Made by a program: the position numbers and the translations under genes | Shown: one piece after another, positions 11,111-23,992 of the stretch | Layout: each line of letters starts with the position of its first letter | How positions within the stretch are numbered: position 1 is the first letter of the stretch | Notes under the pieces: generated by a model | What the model saw: the letters and a program-made list of their open reading frames with translations, nothing else | Database searches by the model: none | What the model was told of the DNA's origin: nothing | Source of the DNA: Ulota crispa | Taxonomy: Eukaryota; Streptophyta; Bryopsida; Orthotrichales; Orthotrichaceae | Reading direction: 5' to 3' | DNA: 64,000 nt | Assembly: GCA_963920765.1 (NCBI GenBank) | Contig: OY987248.1 | Coordinates: 14,170,539-14,234,538 of the forward strand

Positions 11111-12781
11111 ACCTACTTTTTTAAAGGAGATTTGGCAAATTTCATTCATTTTGTTTTTAAATCCAATTTTTATAATATTAGCAAATCCTAAATACTTTCT
11201 AACCGGTCCATGTATTATTGGCTTCTGGGTGCAGTGAAATGTATATTGCAGTCACAATCATGTCAAGCTGATGAGCAAACAATATTCCATCTCCATCACT
11301 AAATGCAAGACTTGTGCCATCAAAATCAAAGTTGTACTACAAGATGACTAGTTGATAAAAACACATACCATTTTTGTTGCATTAGTGATAAAGACACAAA
11401 CCGCTTGTCTTGCACAAGTGATAGAGACACATACCAATTGTCTTGCAAGTCAAAGAATTTACGTAATGTAGAGTATTATTTCTTCTTCTTTTTCACATTG
11501 TATTTTTGTAATTCTTGTGCAATCCCAATCAAGCATACCAAATTTTAATTTCAAGCAAACCTAAATCCCATTTTTGATGATTGTTTTTGTATCAAACTCA
11601 TGATAATAAATTGAAAAAAAAAGTTAGTGATGAATTTTTCAGATTTGATTGCATGGGTATGTAGGAGACATCCTTAGGCACATCTTCTAGCCTAAAACAA
11701 ACCCCCTTAGGTAAAATAAAATGATCCAGAAGGAATTCAATGTGACTTGTGGTTTGCCCAAATTTTGTAAAATAAAACTCCTTTATGATAATCATTTTTT
11801 TCTATTTGATTCATACTAGGCGATTAAATTTGTACATCTCAAGATGATGTTATGCTTACTTGGTGAAAAGCTAGTTAAAATTTTAAAAGCATATTTTACA
11901 AAATCTGGGCAAACCATAAGTCACATTGAATTCCCTGTAGATCATTTTTTTGTTGCTTAAGGGGGTTTGTTTTAGGATTAAAAGTGTGCCTAAGGATGTT
12001 TCCAACATACCCCTTGCAGTCAAATTGCAAAATTTCATTACCAATTTTTTTCAATTAATTATCATGTACTTAATACAAAAAAATCCATCAAAAATAGGAT
12101 CTGGGTTTTTTTAAACTAAGATTTGGTGTGCTTATTCGGGATTGCATAAAAACTACAAAACTATGATGTAAAATAAAAAAATATTATTTATACTCTATGT
12201 TATACAATTTGTTTGACCTCCAAAACAAACGGTATTTGTCTTTATCACTGATAATGTGCATCCCAATATCCCGTGGTATGGGTTTGAATTTGACATCACA
12301 AGTTTGCATTTGATGGATGGAGAGAAAATACTGATGATGGAGAGAGAATACTAATGGAGACAGACTTCTGATTGCTCATCGCTTGACGTGATTGTGATTT
12401 TGTATTTGACAGCACAAGATAGATGGAGATTGAATACAGTTGATGGAGACTGAATATTGTTTGCTTATCCGCTTGACATGATTGTGACTTTGAGTTTGAC
12501 AACACACTCTTGCATTTAATGAAGATGGAATAGTGTTGCTCATCCTCTTGCACTAACATGAGTGTGACCTGGCCTTCCATTGCACCCAGGAGCTAGTAAT
12601 ATGTGAACAGGATAGAATTTAGAAAGTGTTTAGGATTTGCTAACACTAAAAAATTTGGTTGAAAACCAAATGGATGAAATTTTTCAAGTTTCCTTGAAAG
12701 GGTGGGCTTATTGATACGTGGATGGAAATTGCTAATAAAACTTCCAATGAACGTGTACAAGTGGATGACATTTTGTTCATG
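11030..12781. repeat. Long palindrome in repeat L copy A
   Basis: Left arm 11030-11800 and right arm 11860-12781 are inverted copies. For example 'agcaaatcctaaatacttt' at 11181 faces 'agtgtttaggatttgct' at 12622, and GTGGATGACATTTTGTTCA at 12761 faces its reverse complement at 11032. The right arm keeps an intact TTAA at 11957-11960 at the site where copy B carries a TTAA-element insertion. Confidence 0.75.
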
Positions 12782-13285
12782 TTTTCCTTGCCTGCATGCA
12801 TTCTATTGTGCATCTAGTTTAATTGATGATAATAACAAACAAAACAAAAAGGACCATGCTTGATGAGTTAAAGCCCCCATTCTATTTGCTTGACAACTAT
12901 ATTGTTCTACATACTCACTATTACCACTACAAGGTTGGTAACTTTTACACACTATTTTTTAACAACGCACAATTGTAATTTAAAAAGCTAAGTCTTATAA
13001 TAATGATTACCAAAAGTAACTTAATTCACAAACTTTTGATTTTATATCCTCTAGTAACAAACCCCCACATGTCATCCACATGATGAGAATTGCTATCAAC
13101 AAATTGGATCCAAATCAAAACAACTGTGATGATTAGGACATCTTGATTTGAACATTTTCAATGAAGTTGTGTTGATTAAGACACATTGTGTTGATTGAGA
13201 TTGTTGGATTTGGGCCTACTTTTTGGTGCAAGTGGTTCATTTTGTTCCCAAACAACTTCATTAGAAATAAGGCAACTTGATGAGA

Positions 13286-13537
13286 TTATTTTGTGTAAAC
13301 ATGTAAGGTAATGACACCTACTAGGTTGTTGTAAAGTGGACACCTTTTGCAAGAATTGCAAAAATTATCTATTTCATGTAAAATGAAGGTTGAAGAATTA
13401 TTTGTAAAGGAAAGTGGGCATCTTTTTCTTTTTGCAATAATCAAATTCTTTTCTTTTCCAAATTGTTGTCTATGAGGAAGGTTTAACATGACATTATTAG
13501 AACATGGATGTGGTTTTCCTCTTGAACAAATTATCAA
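13286..13537 (-). pseudogene. Reading-frame relic L3 of repeat L
   Basis: An 83-codon minus-strand frame. It contains two KRCPL motifs about 33 residues apart (AKRKRCPLSF and CKRCPLYNNL), giving spaced cysteines that could bind metal. The same frame with a few replacements is open on the plus strand of copy B at 56334-56516, and copy C begins the same sequence at the window end. An overlapping frame on the same strand is also conserved, so the true frame is uncertain. The family is not recognised. Confidence 0.3.
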
Positions 13538-13620
13538 TCTCTATGTTTTACAAAATAGCCCAATTTTGTTTCCAAAAATTTGTATTTTTGTAGGTTCTTG
13601 CCTCGACTTTAAAATCTAAT

Positions 13621-14545
13621 GTTTGTTTACACTAAACAAATTGTGTTTTTCCCTTGGTTTTTTATACAATTCATTTTCATTGATCTTTTTTTTAGTTTTT
13701 GAGTTAGTTGATAATGCTTGAGTACCGTAGACTTTCAAAACTACTATAAGTTTTTTTATGATTTAAAACCTAAAAAAATGTCAACTCCAAAAGCATGTCC
13801 TTTACCATATCACATGTGGCCTTTAAAAACAATCTTTTTAGTTAAACTTTTTAAAGATCATTGCAACTAGTTGTACATTAAAATGGTCAATAATTTGTAT
13901 GATAGCAAGCTTGAAAAATATTTTGGACTTCAAATTTCAAGTAGACACATTGAAATAGCAACTTAATTTCTTACCTCACTCATGTGGTCTATTAGTCAAA
14001 TTTACATTTTTGATTTGCATGGAATTTTTAAATGATTTCTCAATTTAATTTGTTCTTACAACATCTTAAAAATCACATTCTAGAAGAACAATCAATTTCT
14101 TTCTAATTGCCTATTTTTTTGAATGTTATAATTACATAAGATAAATACATTTAGGATTTTATGTTTGACTATTTTATATTTCACAAAATATAGATTAAAT
14201 ATTATATGTATGGTGTGGGTTACAATTAATAGTAGTTCAAAAATCTCTCAACAATTGAATGTGCAATACATATTACAAGTTACTAGTAGTTCCAGGTGAA
14301 ATGTGCTAAAAGTTCATTTGCTTTAAAAGCATCATCTATCATAGGGGTGCACATCGGAGGTTTCAATGTACTAATAGTGAAAATTTTAAGATAGGGAAAC
14401 TATAAGAGAGACCTCATTTCCATTTTGAAAACTCGTAATCAACTAACGAAAAGTTTTTGAAAATGCTAACAAAGGTGCAAAGAGACAAGGGTTCTATTTG
14501 TCCTTCAAGAGAAATTGAATTGATTTTTTTGAAATACACAATTCC
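13621..14545. other. AT-rich stretch, nothing recognised
   Basis: No gene or element end is supported here. Confidence 0.4.
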
Positions 14546-15320
14546 TTAACCCTTGAGCGCCTCACCTCCTCAAATATGGCCTCCTGAAATCAAACTTTCT
14601 ACAAAACTAAGTTCAAATCAAAAGTTTACTGCTTGGAAAACTGTACTTGGTTTAAGCTAATGTGCGACTCCAATGCCACTTAGTGGGCAATGGGGGTTTC
14701 ACCACTTGTACAAGCATGGATTGTGCAAGTCAAATATGACAAAAGTATGCTAGAATTTTGTTTTGTGCGATTTAGGGTTTAGGTGCAAGGACAAAGACCA
14801 CCAACTATGGCCGCTTCCATACCGTTAGGAGTGCTCTGGCACACATGCCTCACAGTGGAGAAGGGTTTTGCAGCTATATCACTAGGAGCCGTGCCCTTGT
14901 GGAGGTCAAAGTTGTACATGTCCCCCGTCTATCATCCACCATGCCATGTGAGCCTTGCAACTTTGGGCCTCTAAAAAAGCACCTTGCAGATGTTAGAACA
15001 CCAAATTTGGCAACAAGTGCAAAACTTGTAAATTGCACCTCCTGCCTAAATTTTATCAAAAGGAGCCTCCTCTAAGGTATGAATTTTTGCGCCCACAACC
15101 ACAGACCCCCCAAAATTGGCTGGTTGCCACATAGTCAACTGTACTTTGACTATTACAATCTCTCAAATGGTCTCGCAAATGATGCGATCAAATTTTTTAC
15201 AAATTTCTAATTGAGTGCATCAAGCACCCTATTTTCTATTTTAGCAATGAATCCTGCCTTGCCTGATCTAAGTTCCTAGCTCAAAGCGTACAATGTTTTC
15301 AAGCATGGTCCCCTCGGCCT
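14546..15320. mobile_element. Probable truncated TTAA element, 0.75-kb family
   Basis: The left tip TTAA-CCCTTGAGCGCC with 'aaatatggcctcc' just inside resembles the tip of the element at 30697. I find no matching right tip. The interior is GC-richer and on the plus strand at 14900-15075 is open with paired cysteines (CEPC ... CTSC), which may be a captured fragment or chance. Confidence 0.35.
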
Positions 15321-15810
15321 CATTTTCTTGATTTAGTTGTAGACTTGTAGGTGCTTAGGAGTTTAGAACCTAGATCAATGTTTCAAAAGACACTTTATAA
15401 ACAACCACCTTATTCATGCACTTATCTTTTGTTTTTTTAAATATATCAACTAGAAGTTGCTAAATGGATTTTTTTTTTTGCATCAACCATCAATTGTAAA
15501 GAACGTTCACGATTCTTTTTGGAAATTTGGAATTTTACTTCATCAAAGTCTTAGAATAAATGACAAAACCATGTGTTTCAAAAACAAATTAAAACAAAAT
15601 GCTACTTCTCTTTAAGGATTTTGCTATATTTGGATTCAATATAACCAAGTAGAATGAAGAAGAATGTATGACCTTTGTTGGGATAAACATTTCAATTTAG
15701 GTATAGCAAGATAAAAACAATCCACCTTTGTACCAAAATCATATTATTGGTGGACAAGGATAAACATAACTTCTCCATAAAATATCATTGCCTAGATGGA
15801 GTTACATCTT
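15321..15810. other. AT-rich stretch, nothing recognised
   Basis: There is no supported feature between the truncated TTAA element and the mini-CACTA. Confidence 0.4.
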
Positions 15811-15952
15811 CACTACAAGAAAACACAACCCTAATCAACAATATTGTGTTGATTTAAACATCTTGATTAGGACATTTTGAACATATCATTGTTGATTAGG
15901 ACATTTTTGTGTTGATTAGGACCACTTGATTAGGACCTCATTTCTCCTAGTG
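15811..15952. mobile_element. Mini-CACTA element, complete, 142 bp
   Basis: It starts CACTACAAGAAAACA and ends TTTCTCCTAGTG, flanked by CTT on both sides (15808-15810 and 15953-15955). Inside there are several copies of GTTGATTAGGAC, the subterminal repeat type bound by CACTA transposase accessory proteins. It is non-autonomous. Confidence 0.88.
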
Positions 15953-15955
15953 CTT

Positions 15956-18465
15956 CTATGTTGTTGCAACTATGCCCATTATGTTATATGCTAATTAAAT
16001 ATCTTTTTGAAATGAAGAGAAGTCTACAAGATTTTTTTGGATGTAGAAAAAATACCAATTGGACACTAATTCAATTGTTGAAATCCTTCATGAGATGGAA
16101 AACTATTACATTTTCAAAATTGTTATTATTGAAAAAAATGAGGACTTGTCATTCAAACTAGAAAAGTATTGCAAAATCTCAACATTGTAGAAGTATATAG
16201 ATGACACTTGATCTAAAAGGCCACAGTGAAAAGAGATACAAAAAAATCTTCTAAAGGTTTTTTAAACCTACAAATTAATAACAGCAATGCAATAGTGTAA
16301 ATTGTAAACTTGATTTGGTAAAACTTTTAACTATTAGAATTATAATTGCATGCTTAAAAATGAACTATCACAAAAACAAACAAAAATTACTCAAGTACAT
16401 TTAACAATAACAAAATCATACATTGAAACTTAAGATAATCAATACAAATCATTTATACCAAAAGTGAGAATATACTTTGTTGTAGAAATTTCCTACCATT
16501 TAATAGAGGTTTTGTACTTGGTCTTTTATATAAGTAGTTTAGAACTTGTGTAGCTTCATAAATGGTGCTCTAAATATTAGTAGAGGTTGAGGAGATCCTG
16601 AATTTCAACAACGCATATGATTGTGTATTTTTGCAAGTAACAGTTTGTTTTCCTTAATTTTGCATCTATAAGAGTTCTAGTATACCTTCCTCACTTCATT
16701 CTTATGTTTTCTCCAATCACATGGATTTGGTTCACTTTCATTTTGTATGCATTCAATCAATATTGTCTTGAGTTCTTATATTGTTTTCTTGAAAGAAAGC
16801 TTATTTTGTCTTGCATCAAGAGTGTTTAAAACAATTTATTGTAATTGCCGCATGCCCTAATTTTTTTAGTATGAGTATATTACTTCTCTTCTTGAAAATA
16901 CTTAAAAGTTTGATAAGTTTTCCTTCTAGACTCTTGGTTGAAGTTTTGCTATGATGTAAATGCAATCCCAATTGATTCCGTTGTTTGGAAAAAAAACTTT
17001 CAACCATGAAAATTGTTGAAATATTTATTGCTACTTTGATTGAAGAATTTGCATTGAGTTATAAAATTCACAAGACAGCCTTTTATACTATTTTTTTTTC
17101 TATAAAAATCAATGCTAGCATCCATACATAAATGGCAACTTTTTCCATTACCTTGTAATATCAAATAAGACAAGAATTTACAATTAATAAAAAAACTCAA
17201 GTTGGTGACCTATCCGTACAGTCGTTTGTGACTGGTTTACATGATATTTGGAAGATGAAGGACATTCTCAATGAACCTTATTAGATAGCTCTTAATTTGA
17301 ATTTTAAATTGAATATAAAGGGGTGGGGTGGGAGATAAAAAGACAATTGAAATGAACCCCTTTGTCTAATTTTTAGATTTGAATCTGAAATTTAAAACTA
17401 GAAGAGGTATCGATTAACATGAAAAGACATATTTAATTAATGAGCCCCATTGGATAATTCTTAATTTGAACTTGAAATCCAAATTCAAACAATAAGGAGT
17501 TCTTTAATAAATTTTTCTCCTTTTTGCTTTCAAATACATTGGATCCCCATTTTAAATCTCACCACTATTCATTTACCTTGATAAATGGGTTTACAAGACT
17601 TGTATGTATATAAATAAATTACATTAATGGTTATAAAATGATCTAATAGGTGCACACACATCATTATTTAATCATAAACATCATTATTTAATCATAAACT
17701 ACTCAACGAAGCAAAATACCAAGTAAAACATTTTGATAATCAAATTGTTTCGTTATCATCACAATTAGTGTTTTTGGGCAACATTGCAAAAACATATTAC
17801 TATTTTACACCCATTTGCTTCAACGTTAAACTCTAATTTCTCAATGAAAATAAAAGACCTGCAAACTGATGTAGAATTGTGAACCTGATTTTTTAGATGT
17901 GAGGTTTGCTTTCAAAATTTTGGTATGTACAAGTTTTAAAATGCTAATTATTTTTTAGATTAAAAACAATGTAGAGGAAACTACCTATTAAGTATTTAGA
18001 TAAAAGACAATAGTTGGTTAGGTACTTACAAACTTGGTGGAAGGCAACTGCCTTAATCATTTGTTTTTCAATCAAATGTGTAATTTGACTCAGTTGCGTT
18101 TTTTTTTGTATGTTCAGTTTTTCCTATTAATACGCAATCATGAGTTAAGTTTCAGCCCATAAAAAGGATTGAAGTTAGCTATGTTCTATGCGTGTTTTGT
18201 GTATTCAACTTCCAAGTGGCAAGGCTATTGTACTAATTTAATGATTAAGATTTCATGGGTATTAACAATCTGCCCACGAGAGAGTATTTAGTGATGGAAT
18301 TTGAGGCCATTTTTTGAGAGAGTTTATATGTGGAGATTTCAAATACTGAGATTGGAGAGTTATTGATTGCAATTGAAGTTTGAGATGCAATTGAGCAGTA
18401 ATTTTTATGAAATTTAGTTTTATGAGTGGGTAAATTTGATCAAGAAGATATGAGTCATTTATGAG
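15956..18465. other. AT-rich stretch with a short direct duplication
   Basis: A 20-base unit (CATCATTATTTAATCATAAA) is directly duplicated at about 17660-17698. The rest shows no gene or element I can support. Confidence 0.4.
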
Positions 18466-18469
18466 AAAT

Positions 18470-19040
18470 GCAATGCATGGATACTCTCTGAGTAAGTTGT
18501 GGAGTACATCCTAAGTGTAAAAAAATTAGCCCAGAGAATAAATTCACAACAGAGCTATAGTTTGAGTGTAAAATTAATTAGAAAATGAGAAACATTGCAA
18601 CAGAGGTTTATTAAGTGTGAAGATACAAATGAATATAAGGTAATGTATTTGTAAGTTTTATAGAAAGATCACGGTCATGATTAGAATAAATTTGTGTGAG
18701 AGTGACGATTAACTTATGTTTATATGAGAGGGCTATAGCCAGATGAGTGTAGCTGTAAATTATTGCCTATGACAATGGAAATGTGGAAGCTCCTATGACT
18801 TGTAAGATAGGCAATTGGCAATAGTACAAAAATATATGCATTAAAGATTTGTAGTATTTACAAATTTATTTTACATGGGAAAAGAAGCATTAGTGTATAA
18901 CAACTATGTAAAATATAGGATTTTGTGAATGTTGAATTGATAAATAAGATTGTGAAACGACCAAGTAAATGACTAAAAAAGATGGCCATTATCAATAGAG
19001 GGAAAACATTAAAACTAGAAAATAATGTTGGTATTGCTGA
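18470..19040 (-). repeat. Fragment of repeat L matching its left flank
   Basis: It is the reverse complement of 55660-56150: 'gcaattggcaatagta' faces 'tactattgccagttgc', and 'gagggctatagccagatg' faces 'catctggccatagccctc'. Position and orientation fit a continuation of copy A after a gap of about 4.9 kb (13.6-18.5 kb), so that gap may be insertions into copy A or a deletion in copy B. Confidence 0.65.
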
Positions 19041-19681
19041 CAAGTGGAATAAGAAGTCAAAGCAATATTGGACTTTCCAAAATTGAATATTCAATGTTTG
19101 GAAATTTATGAAAGTACTCTGGGGGATTTTAGATGATAGAAAGTTTTTCTTATCAAAAACTACTCAGTAGGGTTTTTGAATTCCTATTTAGGAACCTGGC
19201 CCTTGAAATTTCCAAGCTTTTTGGTATAAATTTCTCCCACAAAAGTACTTCAAACTCTAAAATTGCTTAATATAGACTTAAATCTCTAAAAGACCCACCA
19301 GCAGAAAACAGGGCCTAGATCAAATGGTCCCAATCAACACAAACATGCCTTGTTCAATGCAACTCTGTTTCAAAATGTCCAAATTGTTAAGTTTATTGGA
19401 GAATAGTGTTGAGTTTTGATAGGACGTGGATAGAGTGTTGAAAGCTACTTATGAGTTGAGCTGCTTATTGTCAAAGGAGTTAGGACACGTGGCCATGCAC
19501 TATAGGACATGTGGTGTGTCTTTGGAACACGTGGCATAAATTGGGGACACCTAGCGTGAACTAGGGACACACAAAGGGCTAACTTTAGTCATAAAGAGCA
19601 CACGTGTAGGTCTCTCATTTATTTTATTTTCATATAAGTTAGCAAACATTGGAGGAGAGTAGCATGTCATTCCACCTTGAT
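19041..19681. other. Stretch with CACTA-like subterminal words
   Basis: Near 19298-19390 there is CACCAGCAGAAAACAGGGCC followed by 'caatcaacacaaacatg', which looks like one decayed CACTA end; no second end was found. Confidence 0.3.
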
Positions 19682-19685
19682 TTAA

Positions 19686-20445
19686 CCCCTAAGCGTCCAG
19701 AGAGCCCAATATGGCCAAAGGGGGTGCTTGGAAGTGTGAAAGTAGACAAAAGAGGTATTTTGAGCTCAAAGTTTGGTCTACCACTCAAGTGCAAATGGTT
19801 CAACAAAAATTTCTGATAGGCTTGTTGTCCCTTGAAGTGCCTGCTTTGCTCTAGATTCTACAAGGAATATGGAGAATGTTCTACATTTTCAACGATTAGG
19901 AGAAGAATGTCTTTGGGTAATTGAAAGGAGCCACTTAGAGAGCAGATGGGATGGATGCTCTTATGTCTTGTATTGTACAAGGGAGAAGTTTGGTGATGTG
20001 TCGTTTTCTTTGTCTTGATTTGGGCAAGGTTTTTGTAGCTCTATAGTAAGGAGCTAGTGGAATCCAGTAATTTTGAGTGACCTTATTTTTTGGAGTTTTT
20101 TTTCCATTTGTCAAAATTTTTTTTTCCATCAAGTATAGCTAGACACATTCTCATGGGATTAGCCATTACATAAATCTTTTTTTGGGAAAATATTACACCA
20201 AAGTCCAATATCCATATTGTAAACTGTTGCCCAAATTGGCAAATATGAGATTCTCAACAGTGGAAATTTTGGAAATTTTCTTGGATTTGAAATCAAATTT
20301 GACTGAAACATATGATTTATAGTTGGGTATAGAATAATCGATTTGGATTATGTGATTACTTGTTCAACTTTCCAAAAATTCAAAAAATGTGTTGAAGGTT
20401 TCATATTGGAGTTATGCTAAATTTTCTTAGCAAGATGCTTAGGGA
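19686..20445. mobile_element. TTAA element, 0.75-kb family, copy 1
   Basis: The tips are CCCCTAAGCGTCC and the inverse GATGCTTAGGGA, with TTAA at 19682-19685 and 20446-20449. It is matched in opposite orientation by the next element, only about 500 bp away. It is non-coding. Confidence 0.85.
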
Positions 20446-20945
20446 TTAAATATCTTTCTGTGCATTTTGTGCTTGTCATCTCTTCTCTTCTTTATGTATT
20501 CTCAATACAAATCAAAACATCCTATTCCACAAATTTGTGTTGCTCTATGTTCCATTTTCCAGTGAGCTAAAGGACCTTTTTTTCATGTTAGCTCTTTAAA
20601 TTTTGTTTCCTTTGTTCAATTCCCTCCTCGTCAACTTCCTTTGGAACCTCGATCCTTGTCATGTGTCATCAATAGAAAGGAAAGAGTGACTTAACCAATT
20701 ACTTTTAATACAGCGTAAAAATGCCCTTATGCTGCAACTTCAAGAAACTGAAAGAACTTGCCATCTTTGTCAATAATGCAATTAATTCCTGAAGTCTTGA
20801 GGTGAAATTGCATTCCAATGTTTCCCACCTAAGCATGGCCTTCCAATTGTAATATTTGTTATATTCTTCTAGCTTGATGTTTAGTAAATTTAAGATATCT
20901 GGATTGTGGTTCAAAAGTTACACACCAAAATGACGTTATTTTTAA
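20446..20945 (-). other. Loop between inverted TTAA elements, with a short open frame
   Basis: The minus strand is open for about 69 codons (20705-20914), starting with TTG rather than ATG. Its composition looks protein-like (for example LEEYNKYYNWKAMLRWETLE) but it has no recognised family. It could be a coding relic of an ancestral longer element or host sequence caught between two insertions. Confidence 0.25.
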
Positions 20946-21707
20946 CCCCGAAGCATCTTGCTAAGAAAATTTAATTTACTTCTAATATGGAACCTTCATC
21001 ACATTTCCTTAATTTTTAGAAAGTTGGACAAGTATTCACATAATCCAAACTGATCATTCTAAACTCAATTTTAAATTAAATGTTTCAAGCCAGTTTGATT
21101 TCAAATCCAACTAAATTTGCAAAATCTCCATTGTTGGGAATCTCATGTTTGTTATTTTGGGTAGCAGTTCAGAATATGGATTTTGAACTTTGATGTGATT
21201 TTTTCCCAAAAAAAACCTAATGGTTGATCCTATGAGATTGTATCTAGATATACTTGATGGAAAAAAAAACTCCTCAAATGGGAAAAAAATCCAAAACTTA
21301 CGATCATCCAAAGTATGTGGATCTAGCTGGCTCACTACTTTAGAGCTACAAAAACCTTGCCCAATCAAGAGAAAAAAAGTGACACATCACCAACCTTCTC
21401 CCCTATACATGGGAGTGTGGGCTTCCAACCCATCCCATCCAAAATTCCTCCATCCACAATACAATGTACAATGCCTATATACACTCTCACTAATAGTTTT
21501 AATGTTAAAAATAGTAAATTCAAATGTTTGTGTGCAAAATCTAAAGGCTTCAAGGAACAACAAGCCAATCCAAAAGTCTTGTTGAACTTTTAGCTCCATT
21601 TGGACTTGAGTGGCAGACCAAAACTTGAGCATGCAATGCCTTTTTTGTCTACTTTTACACCTCCAAGACCCCATTTGGTCATATTGGGCTCTTTGATCCT
21701 TTAAGGG
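20946..21707. mobile_element. TTAA element, 0.75-kb family, copy 2 (inverted)
   Basis: The tips are CCCCGAAGCATC and the inverse GATCCTTTAAGGG, with TTAA at 20942-20945 and 21708-21711. It is the reverse complement of copy 1. The two form a foldback of about 2.0 kb. Confidence 0.85.
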
Positions 21708-21711
21708 TTAA

Positions 21712-22690
21712 AGTGCGTGCCATTCAAGCCACCAAGAAATATATCAGGTCTAATTGGTCTAAGCTTTATCACACATACTCTCAACACACTCATGCAACAG
21801 AATCCAAAGAGTCACAAGGCAAATGGATTGAAGATTTGGACTCAAAAGAGTTTGTAACTAGGTGTACTAAGTTATGCGGACTGCCCAAAAAAACTATAAA
21901 ACTTACTTCAGAGGATTGTAACCCCAAATCTTGGGGTGAAGAGCCTTGTAACTCTTAGAATTATGTTACGTGAATGTGATAAGAACACGTGTGAAAAAAA
22001 TTGACCAATTAGACCTAGTAGCTATCTTGGTTGGTCAAATTGCATTAGTCCAAATATAAAATCATTTTGAGACAATTTTTGAACCACAATCTTGATTGTT
22101 ATAAAAATGTATACGTGCTCTGGTTAGTATTAAAACATACGTCATGCCAAAGTAAATTAGAAAGATTCAGCAAATACTACACATGAAGAAGTTTGCTCTA
22201 GTAATTTGAAAGTTTACCTCGTCAATTTAGGACTTAAAAATAGAAAACAAACTCAAAAATCTGGTTTTCATAGTAGAAATTATTTTAAAATTTAATGAGT
22301 AGCTAACGCATATCTTCTTCCTAGAGTGTTTTGTATCACTTATAGGGATCCAAAATTGTGTGTAAGATTAGATTCCTAAACCAAAGGTAGTACGTATAAC
22401 AAGGCAATTCTTCAAGAACGTAATGTTTTGAACGAAGGAATGTGACCGTCTTTCCTCCCATTGGTGTGGGATCATGTTCTTATAAACTTATAATTCTAAT
22501 CAACCTCAAAAAGAGGTTGAAATTCTTTTTTGTGTTTTACCAAACCATAAATTTTCCACATTTTTTCCATGGTTTTCCCATAGTTTTCATGGTTTCCCAT
22601 ACTTTTCCCATACTTTTTCCATGGTAAGTTTGCTTTAGATTTAAATCAATGAATGACCATCTTTCTAAAGATAGTACTTTTCAGAAATAG
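21712..22690. other. AT-rich stretch with a CCAT-rich minisatellite
   Basis: At 22561-22623 there are repeated TTTTCCCATA-like units ending in TTTTTCCATGG. Nothing else is recognised. Confidence 0.4.
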
Positions 22691-23108
22691 TACCTCCAGG
22701 GCTACTTTTAGTAACCCTTGACCCTTGCACAAACAACCACAACTAATCTGAAACAGCTACTGTAAGAAGCCTGCCCTTCATTACACAACTACCTAGCTCA
22801 TGTCAACCGTTCCTAGATTATGCCCAGGTAGTCTAGGGATGCTCGACATCATTTATATTTTGGAAAATGTAGTCCAACTGTATTATCAGGTTCCCAATAA
22901 TTGCTACTGTGTAACGCTACACTAATAATGATAAATAGCGTTATGTTGCTAATAGTGTTACTTGCACTTTTATCTCAGTAACTCTAAATATCAAGTAGTT
23001 TACATTTAGAGTTCCCTCCTGCACACCACTCCATGGCACCTTATCCTGGCAAAACTTTGCCTCTAAGAACCGTTGTGCACACCTATGTAGCGCCGCATTG
23101 CATTATGA

Positions 23109-23992
23109 TTCTTTGCGACATTATCCACAAATGAGTTGCAAGAGCCGCCTGATGTGAGGGATGCATTCTCCGCTCAAAGCATATCGTCCATGGAGGGGCC
23201 AAGAGAATTTGCAATGCGGATGTTGGTTATTTTGTCCGACCAAGGGGAGCTGCTTCCTCCAGCTGCTTTGGCCATCTCTCTTGCCGAGCTTTGCATGCTG
23301 TCATAGTGGTGCAAATAATATGAGTTCTCTCTCGGCTTACTTTTCACACACTGACATGCTCAAATTTGTTTTACCCAATCCACTGCTTGCGTGAAGAATG
23401 TGCATCGAGTGTGCTTCCTTCTGCAGTGACACAATCTACCAAAGGCTTAGGAGCATGGAACTGGACTTTACAACAAAGCTGTCATGCTTGGAGAATGAGA
23501 GAGTTGAATCCCAAGTTATACCCCTGTGCCTGTGCGGCTAGATTAGATTGGTGGCATGCCTAGCGTGGTCACCCTAAACCCTAAAACCACTCATTGTCAA
23601 CTGTGGTTTTTTGGATACAAGAGGAGGTTGGGCTTGATTGACGAGTCAGTCGCATGGATTGTGGAGATTGTTTTGGTGCAAAAAAGCCAATGTGGTCAAA
23701 GTGTTGCACCTCTCAAGATTGATTCAACCTCAAAATCTAAGTTCAGAAGAATGAGGTGGAGTGGCAGGTTGCCATGAAGAGAAGGAATTTGAGAGCCAAT
23801 GTTGATAATTGTGAGGAGTTCTAAGATAAAACGCATGTGTTTACTTATTGGCTCAAAGGATCCGATTGGACAGCACCGAAAGGGGGAGAGACCACCCTTC
23901 TTGGACGTAGCTGCTTGCTTGTCCTTGAAGTCACGATACATGTGAATGGGGTGTCAACATTCAAAGAGTATGGGTTAAAGCCTGTTTGCTAG
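23109..23992 (+). pseudogene. Decayed low-copy coding region, unrecognised
   Basis: Three protein-like stretches lie on the plus strand but are broken by stops and frame changes. Frame 1 runs 23109-23303 (contains QGELLPPAALAISLAELCML), ending in TAG. Frame 2 runs 23398-23541 (contains ECASFCSDTIYQRLRSMELD), 47 codons from an ATG. Frame 3 runs 23753-23992 (contains KGGETTLLGRSCLLVLEV), with one internal TAA. GC is higher than the flanks and I see no second copy in the window. Some breaks may be introns rather than mutations, but no clean donor/acceptor pair joins the frames. I could not place it in a family. Confidence 0.3.

Larger units (their letters stand above)
9985..13620 (-). repeat. 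Large composite repeat L, copy A
   Basis: This block is the inverted counterpart of 55640-60620: 10020-10790 matches the reverse of 59760-60520, 10862-10990 the reverse of 59560-59690, and 12660-13560 the reverse of 56180-57160. The central part (about 11030-12781) is itself a palindrome with 0.8-0.9 kb arms around 11830. It holds a nested mini-CACTA (10318-10432) and decayed reading frames. I could not find clear terminal repeats for the whole unit. Confidence 0.75.
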
